This document shows, in pieces, positions 1 through 12,053 of a DNA stretch of 64,000 nt. Source of the DNA: Galaxea fascicularis (Eukaryota; Cnidaria; Anthozoa; Scleractinia; Euphylliidae); contig OX419343.1 in the NCBI GenBank assembly GCA_948470475.1, positions 21,358,321 to 21,422,320 of the forward strand, in the 5' to 3' direction. Position numbers and translations under genes: made by a program. Numbering within the stretch: the stretch's first letter is position 1; each line of letters begins with the position of its first letter. The notes under the pieces were generated by a model, which was given only the letters and a program-made list of their open reading frames with translations, was not told where the DNA came from and did no database searches.

Positions 1-146
1 TCCTCCCCCTCCTCCCGGTCCCCCAGGTGTTGATGGTCCAATGGGACTACAAGGGCCTCCAGGACCAGATGGCCCTAAGGGACCACCAGGAGCAATCGGT
101 CTCCCTGGCGCTGTTGGATTACCGGGTCTTCCTGGAGCACCAGCTG
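1..146 (+). CDS. minicollagen, exon with polyproline run and first part of the collagen domain (5' end outside window)
   Basis: This is the left-truncated piece of a nematocyst-capsule minicollagen gene. Read in frame 2 it begins with a run of prolines and passes directly into 14 Gly-X-Y triplets ([12 protein letters not shown] and onward). Minicollagens are short capsule-wall collagens with the order Cys-rich domain, polyproline, collagen, polyproline, Cys-rich domain; the polyproline-to-collagen step is visible here. The exon ends ...GCA CCA GCT G with a donor (gtaaat) at 147, phase 1. The signal peptide, propeptide and N-terminal Cys-rich domain must lie upstream. The exon joins to 469 and 689 to reach the stop at 810. 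The family call rests mainly on the C-terminal Cys pattern in the third exon. Confidence 0.85.
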
Positions 147-468
147 GTAAATTCATTGTTGTCGTTGTTTCTCATCTAAGGATTTCCTTAGCTTGGAACG
201 GTCGCAATCTAATTCAAGTACACGTGTCATTGATTGATTACCAGACCGTATATAAGTTAAAAATTTTAAGACGCCGGAATATCAGAAAACACAACTGAAT
301 GAAGCGAATCTCTAATGCTTGAAAAAGCGACGGAAACAAATTGCCTGAGTTGTTTTCCCTTTAGTTTAAAAATTTAAAAAATGAGTAAAGCTATTTTCGT
401 AGTTTCCGTTTTGTTCCCTTTTGCTTTTGTTTATCATCATTATATGACCTTGCACATTTATTCAACAG

Positions 469-549
469 GCCCTCCCGGACGTGATGGACCCATGGGACCC
501 CCTGGACCTCCCGGCGGTCAAGGCGCACCTGGAGATGCTGGACCACCCG
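469..549 (+). CDS. minicollagen, middle collagen exon
   Basis: This 81-nt exon lies between an acceptor (ttcaacag) and a donor (gtaaaatat). Joined in phase 1 to the previous exon it reads GPP GRD GPM GPP GPP GGQ GAP GDA GPP. A single alanine interrupts the Gly-X-Y register at the junction with the preceding exon. The length is a multiple of 9 and both flanking introns are phase 1, so the exon could be skipped without shifting frame. Confidence 0.85.
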
Positions 550-688
550 GTAAAATATCTTCTCGTAATTTCTTTGTTCCTGAGTTTTCCCTGGTGAAAG
601 TGTCTTTCCTTATCCCGGTAATCTAACGATATGTTCATTGAAATCAAAGCATTCTAGCCTAACGAGTTTGCTTTGCTTTGTTACGTAG

Positions 689-810
689 GACCCCCAGGTC
701 TCCCTGGTCCTGCAGGTCAGCCAGCTCCTCCCGGCGGTCCCGCCCCCTGCCCCATGGTTTGTTCCCACACATGCATTCGATCCTGTCCGCCGCCATGTTG
801 CCGTCGCTAA
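689..810 (+). CDS. minicollagen, last exon with C-terminal cysteine-rich domain
   Basis: The acceptor ttacgtag precedes the exon. It finishes the collagen triplets (GLP GPA GQP), passes through a proline-rich linker (APPGGPAP) and ends with a Cys-rich domain whose cysteines are spaced CxxxCxxxCxxxCxxxCC, followed by RR and a TAA at 808-810. That spacing is the hallmark minicollagen CRD, which forms the disulfide switch that cross-links capsule walls. A polyadenylation hexamer AATAAA lies at 934-939. The collagen stretch visible here totals about 27 triplets, longer than the 12-16 usual for classic Hydra minicollagens, so it is an extended family member. Confidence 0.92.
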
Positions 811-940
811 TGCCTGATATGTCTGACAGCGGCTTTGTTGTCGACGTCGCCAAATTTTAAAGACATACCGCCTGTGCGCGGCTTTGTTGCTTTAGTTTGT
901 TGCAGTTTGAGAATGTAGCTTCGTTTTTTCACTAATAAAA
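811..940 (+). other. 3' UTR of the minicollagen gene with AATAAA
   Basis: Non-coding sequence follows the TAA; AATAAA at 934-939 is the first polyadenylation hexamer downstream. The cleavage site is not visible. Confidence 0.5.
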
Positions 941-2880
941 TGATTTGTCAAAAACAACGACTTGGTTCTGTGACATTTTCAGAAGAAATAACTAGCAAAC
1001 CTCACAAAAGTAACGCCTAGTATTGCAGATTTTGATTCATACAAGTGAACTGTGCGAAACATCCAGTAACTGAAAGAAAACTCGTATGTGTTTCAATTTC
1101 TGTTGTAAACAAGAATTTAGATCCTTGCAGCTGTATATACACTAAGTACTGCAAAATGCAACAAGACGAACAATATCCTTGAATAAAAATCATTAATAAC
1201 GCTCTTATTACAACAAACGTCACTCTAATCAACAGTTCGTCTATTTTCTCTTTTATTGACCTCAAGGCGATCGAATAGGGCAGGTTTTTAGATTCTAACC
1301 TTTATTCCTAAGACTACTGCTGCAACCTCGTTCCTACAGCTGCTGTTACCATTGCATACCCCTTCTCCTTATGGCACATTATTCTCCTGACTTACTAAGT
1401 GTTGTGACGACTCCATTCAAGGACTATAATCAACTGTCGATCAAAATAATAGTTTCGCTGAAAGCTGGTATGGATGTCGTTGTTGTCGGTGTTGTTTTTT
1501 GTTTATTGGTTGTGTTGGTTCTTCGTCGACAATTAGGGGCTGTTCTTGCGCTTTCCACGGCCAGAGCAACCACTTGACTCTCAAAGCACCAAAAATGATT
1601 CAAACTTTGAAAAGTGGTCATTGCACTTGTAAAATACCGTCAGTTTTTCTCTGTTTTAGTCATGGGAAAGGGTCTGATCAACCGCAAGCGAAACTATTTA
1701 ATGTATAAATGTGAGTCGACATGTATATCTGATCTGATGCTTTGTGGACGACTGATGCTGTCTACAATTCTATGGTATCGATCCTGAATCTGCAATGTTT
1801 CTCGCTACGTGTGCCAGTGTACAGGGTGAAAATGTACTTTGATGAAGTTAAGGGGTGAACTAATAGAATGTTTAATATCCTTTGCTTCAATGATCGCACG
1901 CATCGAGGCTAAGAATTTTAAACCATGTGGTCACATCCGGATTCCTGCCTACCATTGGTCGGCCAACATAATCTGTTTTGATGTAGAAATGAGATAACAC
2001 ACTTTTCAGGGTCCTTTGGGGATTACAGCTGGCCGTAGCGCATTTGAATATGAATTCTTGGTGACGATGAAGCCGGGATTTATGCTGCAAAATCAAAGAG
2101 GCATTGTAAACATGTCTTCTAATGTTGTTTGGTTGGTAGAATCATATATTTAGATGATAAAATCTGCCAGGATTGATTCACTCTTGCTTTTAAGATAGTG
2201 TTGGAGACTTTAGGTAAAAGAGTGTTGAAAGGATCAGATCGCCATTAGATCGCCATTAGATCGCCCCCATCCCCCATCCCTCAGTCTATAATGCGTATCT
2301 TCCTTTTAAGTTCGCCTCTACATGGTCCCTTGCGTTTCTTAGGGACAGTGAGTCGAAGATATGCACACATCGTAAAATGCTGGTGTCACTCGCGTTGCTA
2401 TGTTGAAGAAAATTGAAGGCCTACAGACTAGTTGAAGCTTCAGAGAACATCTTACCTCTATTTGCAGGCTCCTATTTCTAATTGCTACCACATAGTCTTT
2501 GTTTGCTCTCCAATAGAAACTGACTATAAGCGATCCTTTGTTGTCCGGGCTCTTGGACATAACGAATTCTGAAATAAAAAAAAGAAAAAAAAGAATTTGC
2601 CAACATTTTACGGTGGTTTTCCATTGACAGCCGAAAATTCCTTGGCCAAACTCGCGCCACTTTTTCAACCAATCAGAGGCATACTCGCACACTTAAATCG
2701 CGGTTAGTTACTGACTATATATGTTGGTTGCAAATCCTGGTTTGCCTGTTGTTTTGCATTTTTACGTTGGTTGTGGTTAGAAAACTTATTCCCCTCGTTA
2801 TAGTTGTTGTTTTTATTTCGTTTTCGAGCTTTTGCCTTTTGAAAATGTGAATCTTGTGGGATGTGGCTTCGAGTGACAAG
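941..2880. other. intergenic, no gene recognised
   Basis: Both strands hold only short frames without splice-site support. A small tandem repeat of an 11-nt unit (atcgccattag) occurs near 2237-2265. Nothing else is recognisable. Confidence 0.4.
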
Positions 2881-3013
2881 AATACCACACAAATTAATTT
2901 GCTTAGGCAAGCTGAAAGCCACTTATAGGGCACTATGGCCACGTGGTAGCGGGCATTAGTATCCTTTGAGTGGCTTTCAGCTTATACCTAAGCACATTGA
3001 TTTGTGTGGTATT
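2881..3013. repeat. short fold-back (palindromic MITE-like) element
   Basis: Two arms of about 45 nt (2881-2925 and 2969-3013) are near-perfect reverse complements. Both carry aataccacacaaat at the outer end and gctgaaagccac at the inner end, around a loop of roughly 43 nt. No coding capacity. No target duplication is obvious. Confidence 0.75.
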
Positions 3014-3085
3014 GTTGTTTGTTTGCTTTACTGTTTTATAACAGTAACTTGAAAATCGCTAAGTCGTGTCTACCTCTTTTAGTTG

Positions 3086-3213
3086 CTGAGTCATTGCATG
3101 TAGCAGTGAATGTTAAACCGCTTGGTGTTATCACAGTTCCGTTCAACTGGACCTCCTCGACACTAAGAAGATTCCCAGATCCTGCTGTTCCACTGCCAAC
3201 CACCTCTCGGTAA
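3086..3213 (-). CDS. possible exon of an unidentified gene
   Basis: On the minus strand a pyrimidine-rich acceptor (cttttgtctcattcag) precedes an open frame reading YREVVGSGTAGSGN... to FTATCNDSATKRG, followed by a weak donor (gtagac). The frame also continues upstream as an ORF with a hydrophobic start (LMLVTVLS). I do not recognise the protein and found no matching neighbouring exons, so this may be chance. Confidence 0.2.
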
Positions 3214-3299
3214 AAAGACTGAATGAGACAAAAGACCGTCTGTGGCTTTGCAGTACAACAGGATAGAACAGTCACCAACATAAGACTTAAATACACCTG

Positions 3300-6200
3300 A
3301 AAAAGGAAGCATCGTATTCAACTATTGACAGGGACATGTTCAACACTTTACAGATTATATTGTGTGAGCAATTTACTAAACAAGTTAGACTTCTTTCCAA
3401 CGCTAAGAAAACCAGTGAAATACCACTAAGGGAGGTTAAGGTGGAAAGCTCTATGTCTGCATTATCAAAGAGATCAAAACTTGCCTCAGCTTTGGTCGCC
3501 CCGTCATAACCCAAGCTTTAACTCTCAAGGTGCTGAAATTCTGTGCATATATAGAGACAGTGAATTTCATATCCCCGCTTTTATTACTATTAACTATGGA
3601 AAGCATTCTCTAAGATATCAGGGACCTCACATATGGTAGAAACCAGATAATGAATTGAAAAGTTCCCTGAATATCGAATCATTCAAAATTAAAGAACATT
3701 AGGAAAAAAGACCTAACGTCATTTCTGCACCACAACAATAGTTGTTGTAACCTATGTAATTCTTAAAGACTACCATTAATATGCCTACTGTCTTATGTGC
3801 TACTTATACATACATTTTACTGATTGACTGCAGATACACTTCTTTTTTATCTATTTAATTGTAAATAATTTTAACTTTTATTTTTCTTGTCCCCAGTTAA
3901 TAGTAAATATAGATTGAGTCTTTGAACCGTATGGGCCTAGTTATTCGAAAGCCGATTTAAGCTAACACAACAACAACAATTTATTTTATTAGTAACTCAA
4001 CCAGCTTAAGCTAGTCGAGACGGGATATATGTACACATAGTAGAATCGATAAATTGTTAAAAGGAATAAATTACCCATTTACAAGCGAAAAGAAGAAGAA
4101 TAGAAAGAAGGAGAGAAATGTAGAGTAATTACAGAAGTAATGAAATAAGTAGAAGCTACAACAGTTTCCCATATTTGTCTACTTTAGAAAGAAGATAGGC
4201 TGCGTCACCATAAGCCCCCATCAGCATCAGAAAGTGCAAACTTTCCTCAGTGAAGGCACGATTAAAGATTAGCCAAGGTTTTCATTTTGTTTGTTCAGGA
4301 TGTTTTTAAAAATAAATTGTAAGTTTAAGGTAAAGAAACGTCTATGTTAAAACGTATGGGCGAAAACTTTAAAAAACATCGTTATAGAATGGTTACTACT
4401 GACTGCAATCAAAGTTCACATTAACCTTGGATTAGTATAATCTGAGCCCTGATTTTGCCTGCTACCCAATGACATGCAAAAACATACGAACCTTAAGCCT
4501 TAACACAAGCAAGGAAGGTTTGAATGCCGGCTTAATGCTGTGCGTCGTTACCATCAAATCGGTATATTTAATTGTTTTCGAAGTTATTTTAATGCTTCGT
4601 TATGATTACCTTGATCGATAGCGGATCGGGTCATTCATCTTTAACTGGCAAAATAACCCATTCTTTTTAACGCGTTTTCTATTAACATTGTTTCTTAGCA
4701 ATCAGAAAAAGTCTGAAACTAATGATCAAGTCTTTTTTTTTTTTTTTAACAGATCAGAGAAAAGCTATTGATATGAGGTCCAATTCATGTGGGCCAGAGA
4801 AATGAGAAGCCGTAATAATCAGCGTAAATCTACTGAGCGTTAAAGCGTAATTGGCTACACTCTTTACTGCCTATCCGTGCTCACACTGCAAATTAAATGT
4901 TCACTAGCAAAAAGATTTTTCAACGTAAATGGACATGTCATTGGGGAATATGGACAGTCACGAGTTACTCCAAAACAATTAGATTAATGACCCTTGCGTT
5001 CCCTTGCATGTTAATTGACTCGAAAGATGTCATTAGCTCTTATTGGCTTTCTTGCTCTAAGAATAGAAACGTTATTCCCTCATTAGCACTTTACGCCTGT
5101 AATTAAAAGTCATGAAATGGCCATTTCAACACATCGTGAGTGTAATCTCGTTTTTTTTTCCGCACTGATCAATAACCTACAAGATAATTCTCAGATATTC
5201 TGGTAAATTTCTTTCAGTGGGGAAAAGTAGACTCCTTTTTCTAGAACATCCTTTAATAAAAGTGAAGACTCTTCTGGGGTGAACTTGGGAAGTATTAATT
5301 TTAATTTCATTTTCTGTAGTTCCGCACCCTGTGACACCACGATAATAATTCCTAAAATGTCTTACGTTCCCCGAGCAATAAAGTTTTTTTTTTCTTGACG
5401 AAAGCAAAATACAGTGGGAATTGTCTTCAACCCTTTCACTCTCACGAGATCAATATTGATTCTCCTCACTATCTGCCATGCATACATGGGTTATAATGTT
5501 AGTTCGGAGAATTATTCCTTAGTTCATTTTTTCTTTATTCTCATTAACTGTCTGGTTGACAAAATCATGAAATTGGTAACTCCTGGGAGTGATCAATAAG
5601 CCGACAGTAGCAGTGAAATCGAGTAAGCTAATTGCTTTTCTCTTTCAGTTTCTTTTTTTCATAGTACTTCAATTGCATGTTAATCTGACTGACTTGTGAT
5701 AAACAACAAACTGAAACACTATCATTATAGAACCAAAATAACGCAAGCATTTCAAAGAAATGTACCTGGCAAGACACGACGCTTCTCTTCATCTCTTTGA
5801 GTTCGAATTATAGTTCGAGTGAGAGCTTCTGGTCGTTTATACCTGCGTTGTTTTCTGCTGTTGCGTTTGCGCGCTGTTGCCTCAGTGAGTTTAACGCGTG
5901 TATTGTTTTCTTTCCTACTACTCCTCTTGCGCTTGCGCGGTACTGCCTGAGCACGAAAACAGTAAACAATTGTTAGTTGCTTCGGATGAATTTAAAGAGA
6001 ATTTTGGACACGCTGTCCTCGTTACTTTCTGATTTGAATAACCCCGAAAATGAAGATGATCGATATTAGGAATTTAAGCGACTTATTGGCTCAAAAGGAT
6101 TAATATGGAAACAACTTTAACGACTTAACAGGGTCACATTTGTGAGAATATCACCGTTTATTGATAGTTGGCCCGTAAGGCTTGCCACAGCGTTCGCCTG

Positions 6201-7436
6201 TTTTATACAATCAATTCTTTTTTAAAGATTTCTTTCTGTGTAAGGAGAAAATCCCCCTGTTGACGAAACGTTTATTTTACTATTCAAAATACTACGCAAT
6301 TCTTTCATCAAAACATGTTCCTGTGCACGGTCGAAGCTTTTCAACGCCCAACTCCAGCAAGAACTACACTAGTTGCAGTTTTAGATTTAAAACAATTGCA
6401 TTTGGGGTATTGGAAAATTAAAAATGTTTCCAGAACTGAAAATTTAACTAAGAGGAGGTGGTTACGTTTGTCGTAATTCTGCCCTCAGCAAAAGTATTGA
6501 GGAAATTGCTCTAGTGTTTGCTTTGTCTAAGAAAGCATTAAAAAAACAGAATTTGTAAACAAACAGCTATCCAGGTACTCTCTCTACTCTCGGTTTGAAA
6601 TCTAGGTCCACGACAATAGACCCTGTGGATAAAATCTTAAGCCCTGATCATCCAGACGTGTCAGTATGCCAGCATCGTACAGTGGTGTTCTTTTTCTGGT
6701 ATTCCGTTTGTATCTTACAATATATGAAAAACCTTTTTCTATTAACGACAGTGCGAAAAGATCGTGAAATGCTACATCCGACTAATAGTAAACAATACCT
6801 TACGCTCAAAGCAAAAATCTGCCATTGTCATCGTCATTGCGGGAGGAAACTCCAAAGTTGTAGCTTCTAGCAAAATTGAGCTGCTTGATCTGATTTTCTT
6901 TTTAATCTACACTCTCTTGGGAGCGACTAAAAGTGGCTTTTTTTTCCACCCACGCAAAGTGAGTACTTAGCCTAGTATAGCTGGTTACTGATATTCGCAT
7001 GTGTCTTATAAAGGGCAGTTTAACTACCCTCTAGCGGTGTTTAATGTACCGCTTAAACCTTCCTGTGCTGAAGAGGCCAACGAGTTAATTAGAAGCCTAT
7101 CATCTCCACTTATCGCTGACAATAATAGATTTTTAAGACGGTTAATCACGCAAGCAGGTTTTTCAGGTTGACTGAAGCCTCCTGAATGCATACCTCCATT
7201 GCCATTTAAATAAAATACTATAAACCATCTCACCAGACAGTCGTTGGCTAAATGAACGTAAAACTATATTTTGTGCGCTAGCAAAAGCGAGCCTGCGACT
7301 AATCTCAGCGGCATTTGTTGCAGTACGTAAAAAAGATAGATTTGTTCTCTAAAGAATTTAGACCTTCAGTGGCACCATCTTAAAGTTCTTCTACTTATCA
7401 CGTGAAAACTATGTGGGGTGCGTGGAAGTTTATTTT
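3300..7436. other. intergenic, no gene recognised
   Basis: Only short unsupported frames. AT-rich repeats resembling old retroelement tails (acaacaacaacaa near 3966) and a poly-T run near 4733 are present. A GC-richer patch near 5830-5950 has repeated ttgcgcttgcgcg-like words. No splice-flanked coding exon could be supported. Confidence 0.35.
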
Positions 7437-7802
7437 TTACACGTGAATGCGATGTTTTTCAAATACAGGTACAAAGTCTAAGCGATACAGCGTATTGAGG
7501 TCAGTTGAGTGCGGTTCACAGCCAGTGGATTTACGATAAAATTCTTTAAGTCTTAAAATACGCTCAACGTTCATGCGGTGAGAAGTCATTTCATGGTTTA
7601 CCGAGGTTAGCTTGTGCATTTTATACATACCTTCGCACAGAATTAACAAAATGGCTGAATCGGGTTCAGTAGCATCATCAAGCGAAAAATTTTGCCAGAG
7701 CGGATCATCTAACTGGAAGGGTACTGTAGCAGCTCTCGTAAGCTCTAAATTCCATAGGTAGGCATAGTGTAGCACCTCTATTGTTTTAGGGATAGGGTCC
7801 AT
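7437..7802 (-). CDS. open frame of 121 codons, uncharacterised
   Basis: ATG-initiated frame (MDPIPKTIEV...) ending ...VFEKHRIHV and a TAA. It has a mixed, protein-like composition with no membrane segment and no motif I recognise. About one frame of this length is expected by chance in 64 kb at this base composition, so evidence for a real gene is weak. A 17-nt inverted match (ttacgagagctgctaca) joins its interior near 7725 with 7864, just upstream. Confidence 0.15.
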   Translation of the reverse strand: MDPIPKTIEVLHYAYLWNLELTRAATVPFQLDDPLWQNFSLDDATEPDSAILLILCEGMYKMHKLTSVNHEMTSHRMNVERILRLKEFYRKSTGCEPHSTDLNTLYRLDFVPVFEKHRIHV

Positions 7803-8037
7803 TGTTTGTGTTGTTTGTTCTTTTGTTCACCTGAAGAGTTGCTTGCAAGGCAATCTTGTAAGACGTTACGAGAGCTGCTACATGCCCCAACTGGGGGTAT
7901 AACTGGAAACGATATACACTAATTTTGGAGCTGAGGCTTGACGTTCTTATTTCTTTTCGCGATTTGAGCCTGGGAACCGTTCTTGAGGTGTTACATGGTG
8001 CGCCACTAAATTTAGCTTTACAGAGAGCATTGAACAC

Positions 8038-10172
8038 AGAGGTTCACAACGCGACATAAAGTCACCAAAGTTTGCGGCGAAAACGCAGAAAACGTTCATG
8101 TGCTCATAGAATACTACTCATTTATAAAAAAAATAAATGAGCAAAATAAAGATGTTCTTAACTGACTCTCAGCCTTAGTTGTGTTATAAGCATGTTCTTA
8201 AAATTTGGGTTAATCGCGACCTCAACGTTCTCATAAAAAGAGTTCTTATAAAAAAAGAGAGTGTAGGTTGAATCTTAATCAAATCAGACCACTTTATGAA
8301 TTCAACTCACGCTGGCTGAGAAGTGACCCTGTTTATTTAATTTTCAAAAAGAAATGTAGACCCAGCCAGGCTAAGGCCTCCTGTTTGGTCTATCAAATGA
8401 AAGCAGTTGGAACAGCTTGATCAGTTTATACCCGGTCACTGCAATAACAAATTCAACTGGCAAGGTTGCTGCTGAAATATTCAGTTCAGTTTTTTTTTTT
8501 TTTTTTTTTTCGTGCCACTTTTTCTTTCTCTTTCGGTTTTCGTAGGGTGGAGTAGAAGCAAAAACAAATATTGGAGAGCAAGGTTTCTGAGGTTTGGGGC
8601 AGAGCACCTCACAAGCGCCCAACTAAAATGGAACCCTTGCCTGTTACCTACCACAAATTTACTCTTCCAATTATTTATTTTACTATCATTATTTATTTTA
8701 TTTTATTTTTGCTCTCTTTTTTCACATGCATTCCTTGTACCATTCCTCGGCTTTATTTACTTTATCTATGCATAAGCGTTATTCTATCTGTCATATATTT
8801 TATTACCTCATTCATTTTCTATTGCTCCTTATCTAAAATTGTACAGTGTGGAATGCAAACGCTAATCAAACTGTAGAATGAAAACAAACAGGATTAATTG
8901 CTTTGCGTGAAAAAGGTCCACTACACCTTTAACCTGAACTTATCAAAGACATGGTTAAGATAAGACTGGCCTCCGGCCCTCATGATTTCCTTTGTATAAA
9001 CACGCCGTCCAAAGGGTGAGTTTAGTTGCTGCACGCAATGGTTAGAAAACACTTCAGTTTCTTTTCTTTTTGTTGATTATGATGGGTGCATGTCCATCTC
9101 GGTCTGTCCATGGAAAAATGGACTGCAAATTCAAAAACACGTGCGAATTTGGATGTATGTTTGGAGAAGAGCAAATATACTGTTAACAGTCTCGAGGTTA
9201 CAGATTACCATGTAAGCGGTACGTGAAAAACAGTGACTAATTGCATTACGTAAATAGTGCGTTGTCTTTTGGCCATTTGCCATCATGCACTTGAGAGCTA
9301 TGCCGCAGCCGAAACAAGACGGCAATCACGCGTTACGCCATTCACGATGGTAATCAAAGACATCCTGTGATGAGCTCGTGAAAAAAAAAAATGTCAACCT
9401 GGAACTGTTCTAAACATTGTCGATTTCCTGTCGACAATTCACGTGATAAATATGATTACGGTGATTGGCTACCGGCATTGCGCGTCTTCCAGACGATCGT
9501 AAATTGACTGGGAAATTCAAAGCTACTATTGGCTCCAATGTTTCTTTTGTTACCCGTTACCCGTGAATGAGCCGTGATGCCGCTAAATACCTCGTAGATT
9601 CTACGAATTCCACGAACCCAAAAAGGCAAACTCTGCGAGTTGGAGCGCAGGCTCTCGTGTGTAGCAAACAAAACATATGGAAAGCCTAAATAACGACACT
9701 GAGTTCAGAATCAGAAAAAAAGTGTTGAATATTTAGCTCAAAGTATCGTATTATTTCAATAGTCATGCCTAAGCGCCTGAAGTCATGATATAGACAAAAA
9801 AAAAAGGTGTTTAGTCGGTTTATCAGTCAATCGATCAACTGAAAGCCAATTGCCCCATGGTTATGTTTTTCTTTAAGAAGGGCACTGTCAAATATTTTTA
9901 GTGTCGCCCCTTAAATAACAATAACATATTTGAATCTATTGAAATTGTAAACAATGACCCCGCAAGTCCAGTGAAAAAAGCACTCATAAATATGTTTGTC
10001 TGTGGCTGGTTGTTAAGGATTTAAACATATTGAAACTTGAGAAAAAAATCTACAAGGTGCACGTGTAAGTTGTTAACTATGAGCTTACAATAAACAGCTC
10101 GGCACAGCCGAGTAGCTAAGGGCATGTCAAGGTTTTACTATAGTAGTGAAAAAACATCCCCTCTCGTTAACG
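8038..10172. other. region downstream of the first P450 gene, no gene recognised
   Basis: It holds a poly-T run of more than 20 near 8490 and short unsupported frames. A small hairpin, ctcggc-aca-gccgag, sits near 10098 in the likely 3' flank of the P450. Confidence 0.35.
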
Positions 10173-11149
10173 TTAATTGGACTCGACCTTCAGATAAACC
10201 CCATCTTTAGGAGACAGCGTGTTTCCTGCATGCATGACCATGGGCACTTGGGTGTCTGGGGATCGCACAAATTTGTACTTCATCAGGATTTTCACCAAGG
10301 CGATCTTGATTTCCATCAGGGCAAACCTCATCCCAATGCAGTTCCTTGGCCCGGCTCCGAATGGCAGGAACTGATACGGGTGACGTGTATCTTTGGCAGG
10401 GCCCTCGAATCTCTCGGGATCAAATTTCTCCGAGTTCTCCCATGCGTCCGGATCGTGGTGGAGAGCGTAAAAGGGTATGATGATCTCTATTCCTTTGGGA
10501 ACTGGGATGCCATTGACTTTGCAATCTTCGGTACACTCGCGATTGAGTTGATGTGCTGGAGGATACAATCGCTGAGTTTCGCTGATGACGCAATCCAGGT
10601 ATTCGATACCGTGCGATATCTCATATAACGAAGCCCCAGGAACCTCCTCCACCTTTTGACGGATCTCTTTTCTCAGCTTTTCTTGTATTTCTTCATTTAG
10701 AGCCAAGAGATAGGAGACGGTGGAAAGAGTAATCATCGAAGTTTCGTGTCCACCCAACAAAAATGCCACGCACTGTGCGACGATTTCCCCATCCGTGAGT
10801 TTGCTGCCACCCTGAGCGGTAGACTCATCGTGGGCAGTCAGCATTAGCTGCATAAGATCCTGTCGTTGATTGTCGCCTTGCTCTCGACGTTGATGAATCA
10901 TCTCCATGGCAATCTGACCGAAATATCCCATACTTCCTCTCAGACGCATTCCTACGCGAAAGAGGGTTTTGAGGATCGGCAAGCGGCCAACAATGCGTAA
11001 TATGAAGGGAAAACGAAAAGACTCTCTGGCTTTTTTAAGAAACTTTTCGTCTGGATCAGTTTGAACTTCTGCTTTGATACCGAAAGCCGTTGAGAGGATA
11101 ATTTCTAAAGTAAGGCTGCTGTACCAGTCCATGAGGTTAACAGACTTGC
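10173..11149 (-). CDS. cytochrome P450 (CYP3-clan type), gene A, exon 2
   Basis: Second and last exon of a microsomal-type cytochrome P450, a haem monooxygenase oxidising hydrophobic substrates with electrons from P450 reductase. Spliced to 15588-15072 it gives a 497-residue protein. It starts after a strong acceptor (poly-T then gtcgcag) in phase 1. Visible signatures are the I-helix GGHET (residues 305-309, where AGxET is usual), K-helix ETQR (363-366), the PERF region (around 417-420) and the haem loop FGAGPRNCIG with ligand Cys443. The overall pattern matches the CYP3A/CYP3 clan. All catalytic motifs are intact and no stop interrupts the frame. The nearest relative in the window is gene B at 62-64 kb, with the same single intron position. 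Confidence 0.93.
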
Positions 11150-11247
11150 CTGCGACAAAAAAAAAAGTAAAACCTAAAAAAGACTGATTGTGTCGACGCT
11201 GTTGCACAAAACACTGATCAACCCTTTCGTCATCCCTGTCCTCTAAC

Positions 11248-11271
11248 TTTAGGAGACAGCGTGTTTCCTAC

Positions 11272-11275
<4 letters not shown>
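11248..11275 (-). repeat. scrap of P450 coding sequence inside the P450-A intron
   Basis: About 26 nt (ctttaggagacagcgtgttt and onward) repeat, with one change, the piece of exon 2 at 10205-10231 that encodes GNTLSPK. The scrap abuts the (ATT)n run and looks like the remnant of a local duplication. Confidence 0.6.

Positions 11276-11350
<75 letters not shown>
11273..11350. repeat. (ATT)n microsatellite, about 26 units
   Basis: Uninterrupted TTA/ATT trinucleotides inside the long P450-A intron. Confidence 0.95.
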
Positions 11351-11351
<1 letters not shown>

Positions 11352-12053
11352 GGGCTTTAGGTAGAAGGCCCTAAATGCCCTCCGTCCTTCTTCAGGTATC
11401 ATCCGCAATCCTCACTTCCGGCATTTCTGAGCAAGCGCTAACGAAGAACAACAACAAGAAAGCCACCATGTTGGATCACCAAAGAGAAGCCAACTGTCGA
11501 GGCAAAGATGCAAGGAACGTCTCTACTTCATGACTATTACGAGCATTATCTCATACATTTTGCATACTGCAGTTAGTGGATTATCAGCTCTTTCATTTTT
11601 CTATGCATAAGTTGTCATAAGTTTCATCTGTAATCTTGTACCTTCGCATGTTGTACACGTTGAAAGCGTCATCCAACACAAACAATGTTCCATGTACTTG
11701 AACATGCGTTGCATTAAAGAAAACAAAGCAATTACCCTGTACATAATCAGCATGATGCTGTAGTGAAAATAAACTGGAGGCCATACTGGCCTTCACTCGG
11801 CCTTCCAAGTGACAATTGGACATGTTGGAAATTGCAGTTTGCTACTCATTGATTCACACGCACGGCTGTAAATATAATTCACAAACTTATAATTACCATA
11901 ACGAGATCTGAATTCCTTTCTAAATTTTATTTTCACTTCGGTATCATGTTGATAATTTTGCAAGTACATTCAATATTGCTTGATGTGTTGAAGGAAAGAT
12001 TTCCACACAGCCCATACATTAATTATCCACGTATCACTGTCATACCAACCCTG

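Noticed and set aside
1371..1708. Overlapping 60-70-codon frames
   Set aside because: No splice sites, no motif; consistent with background.
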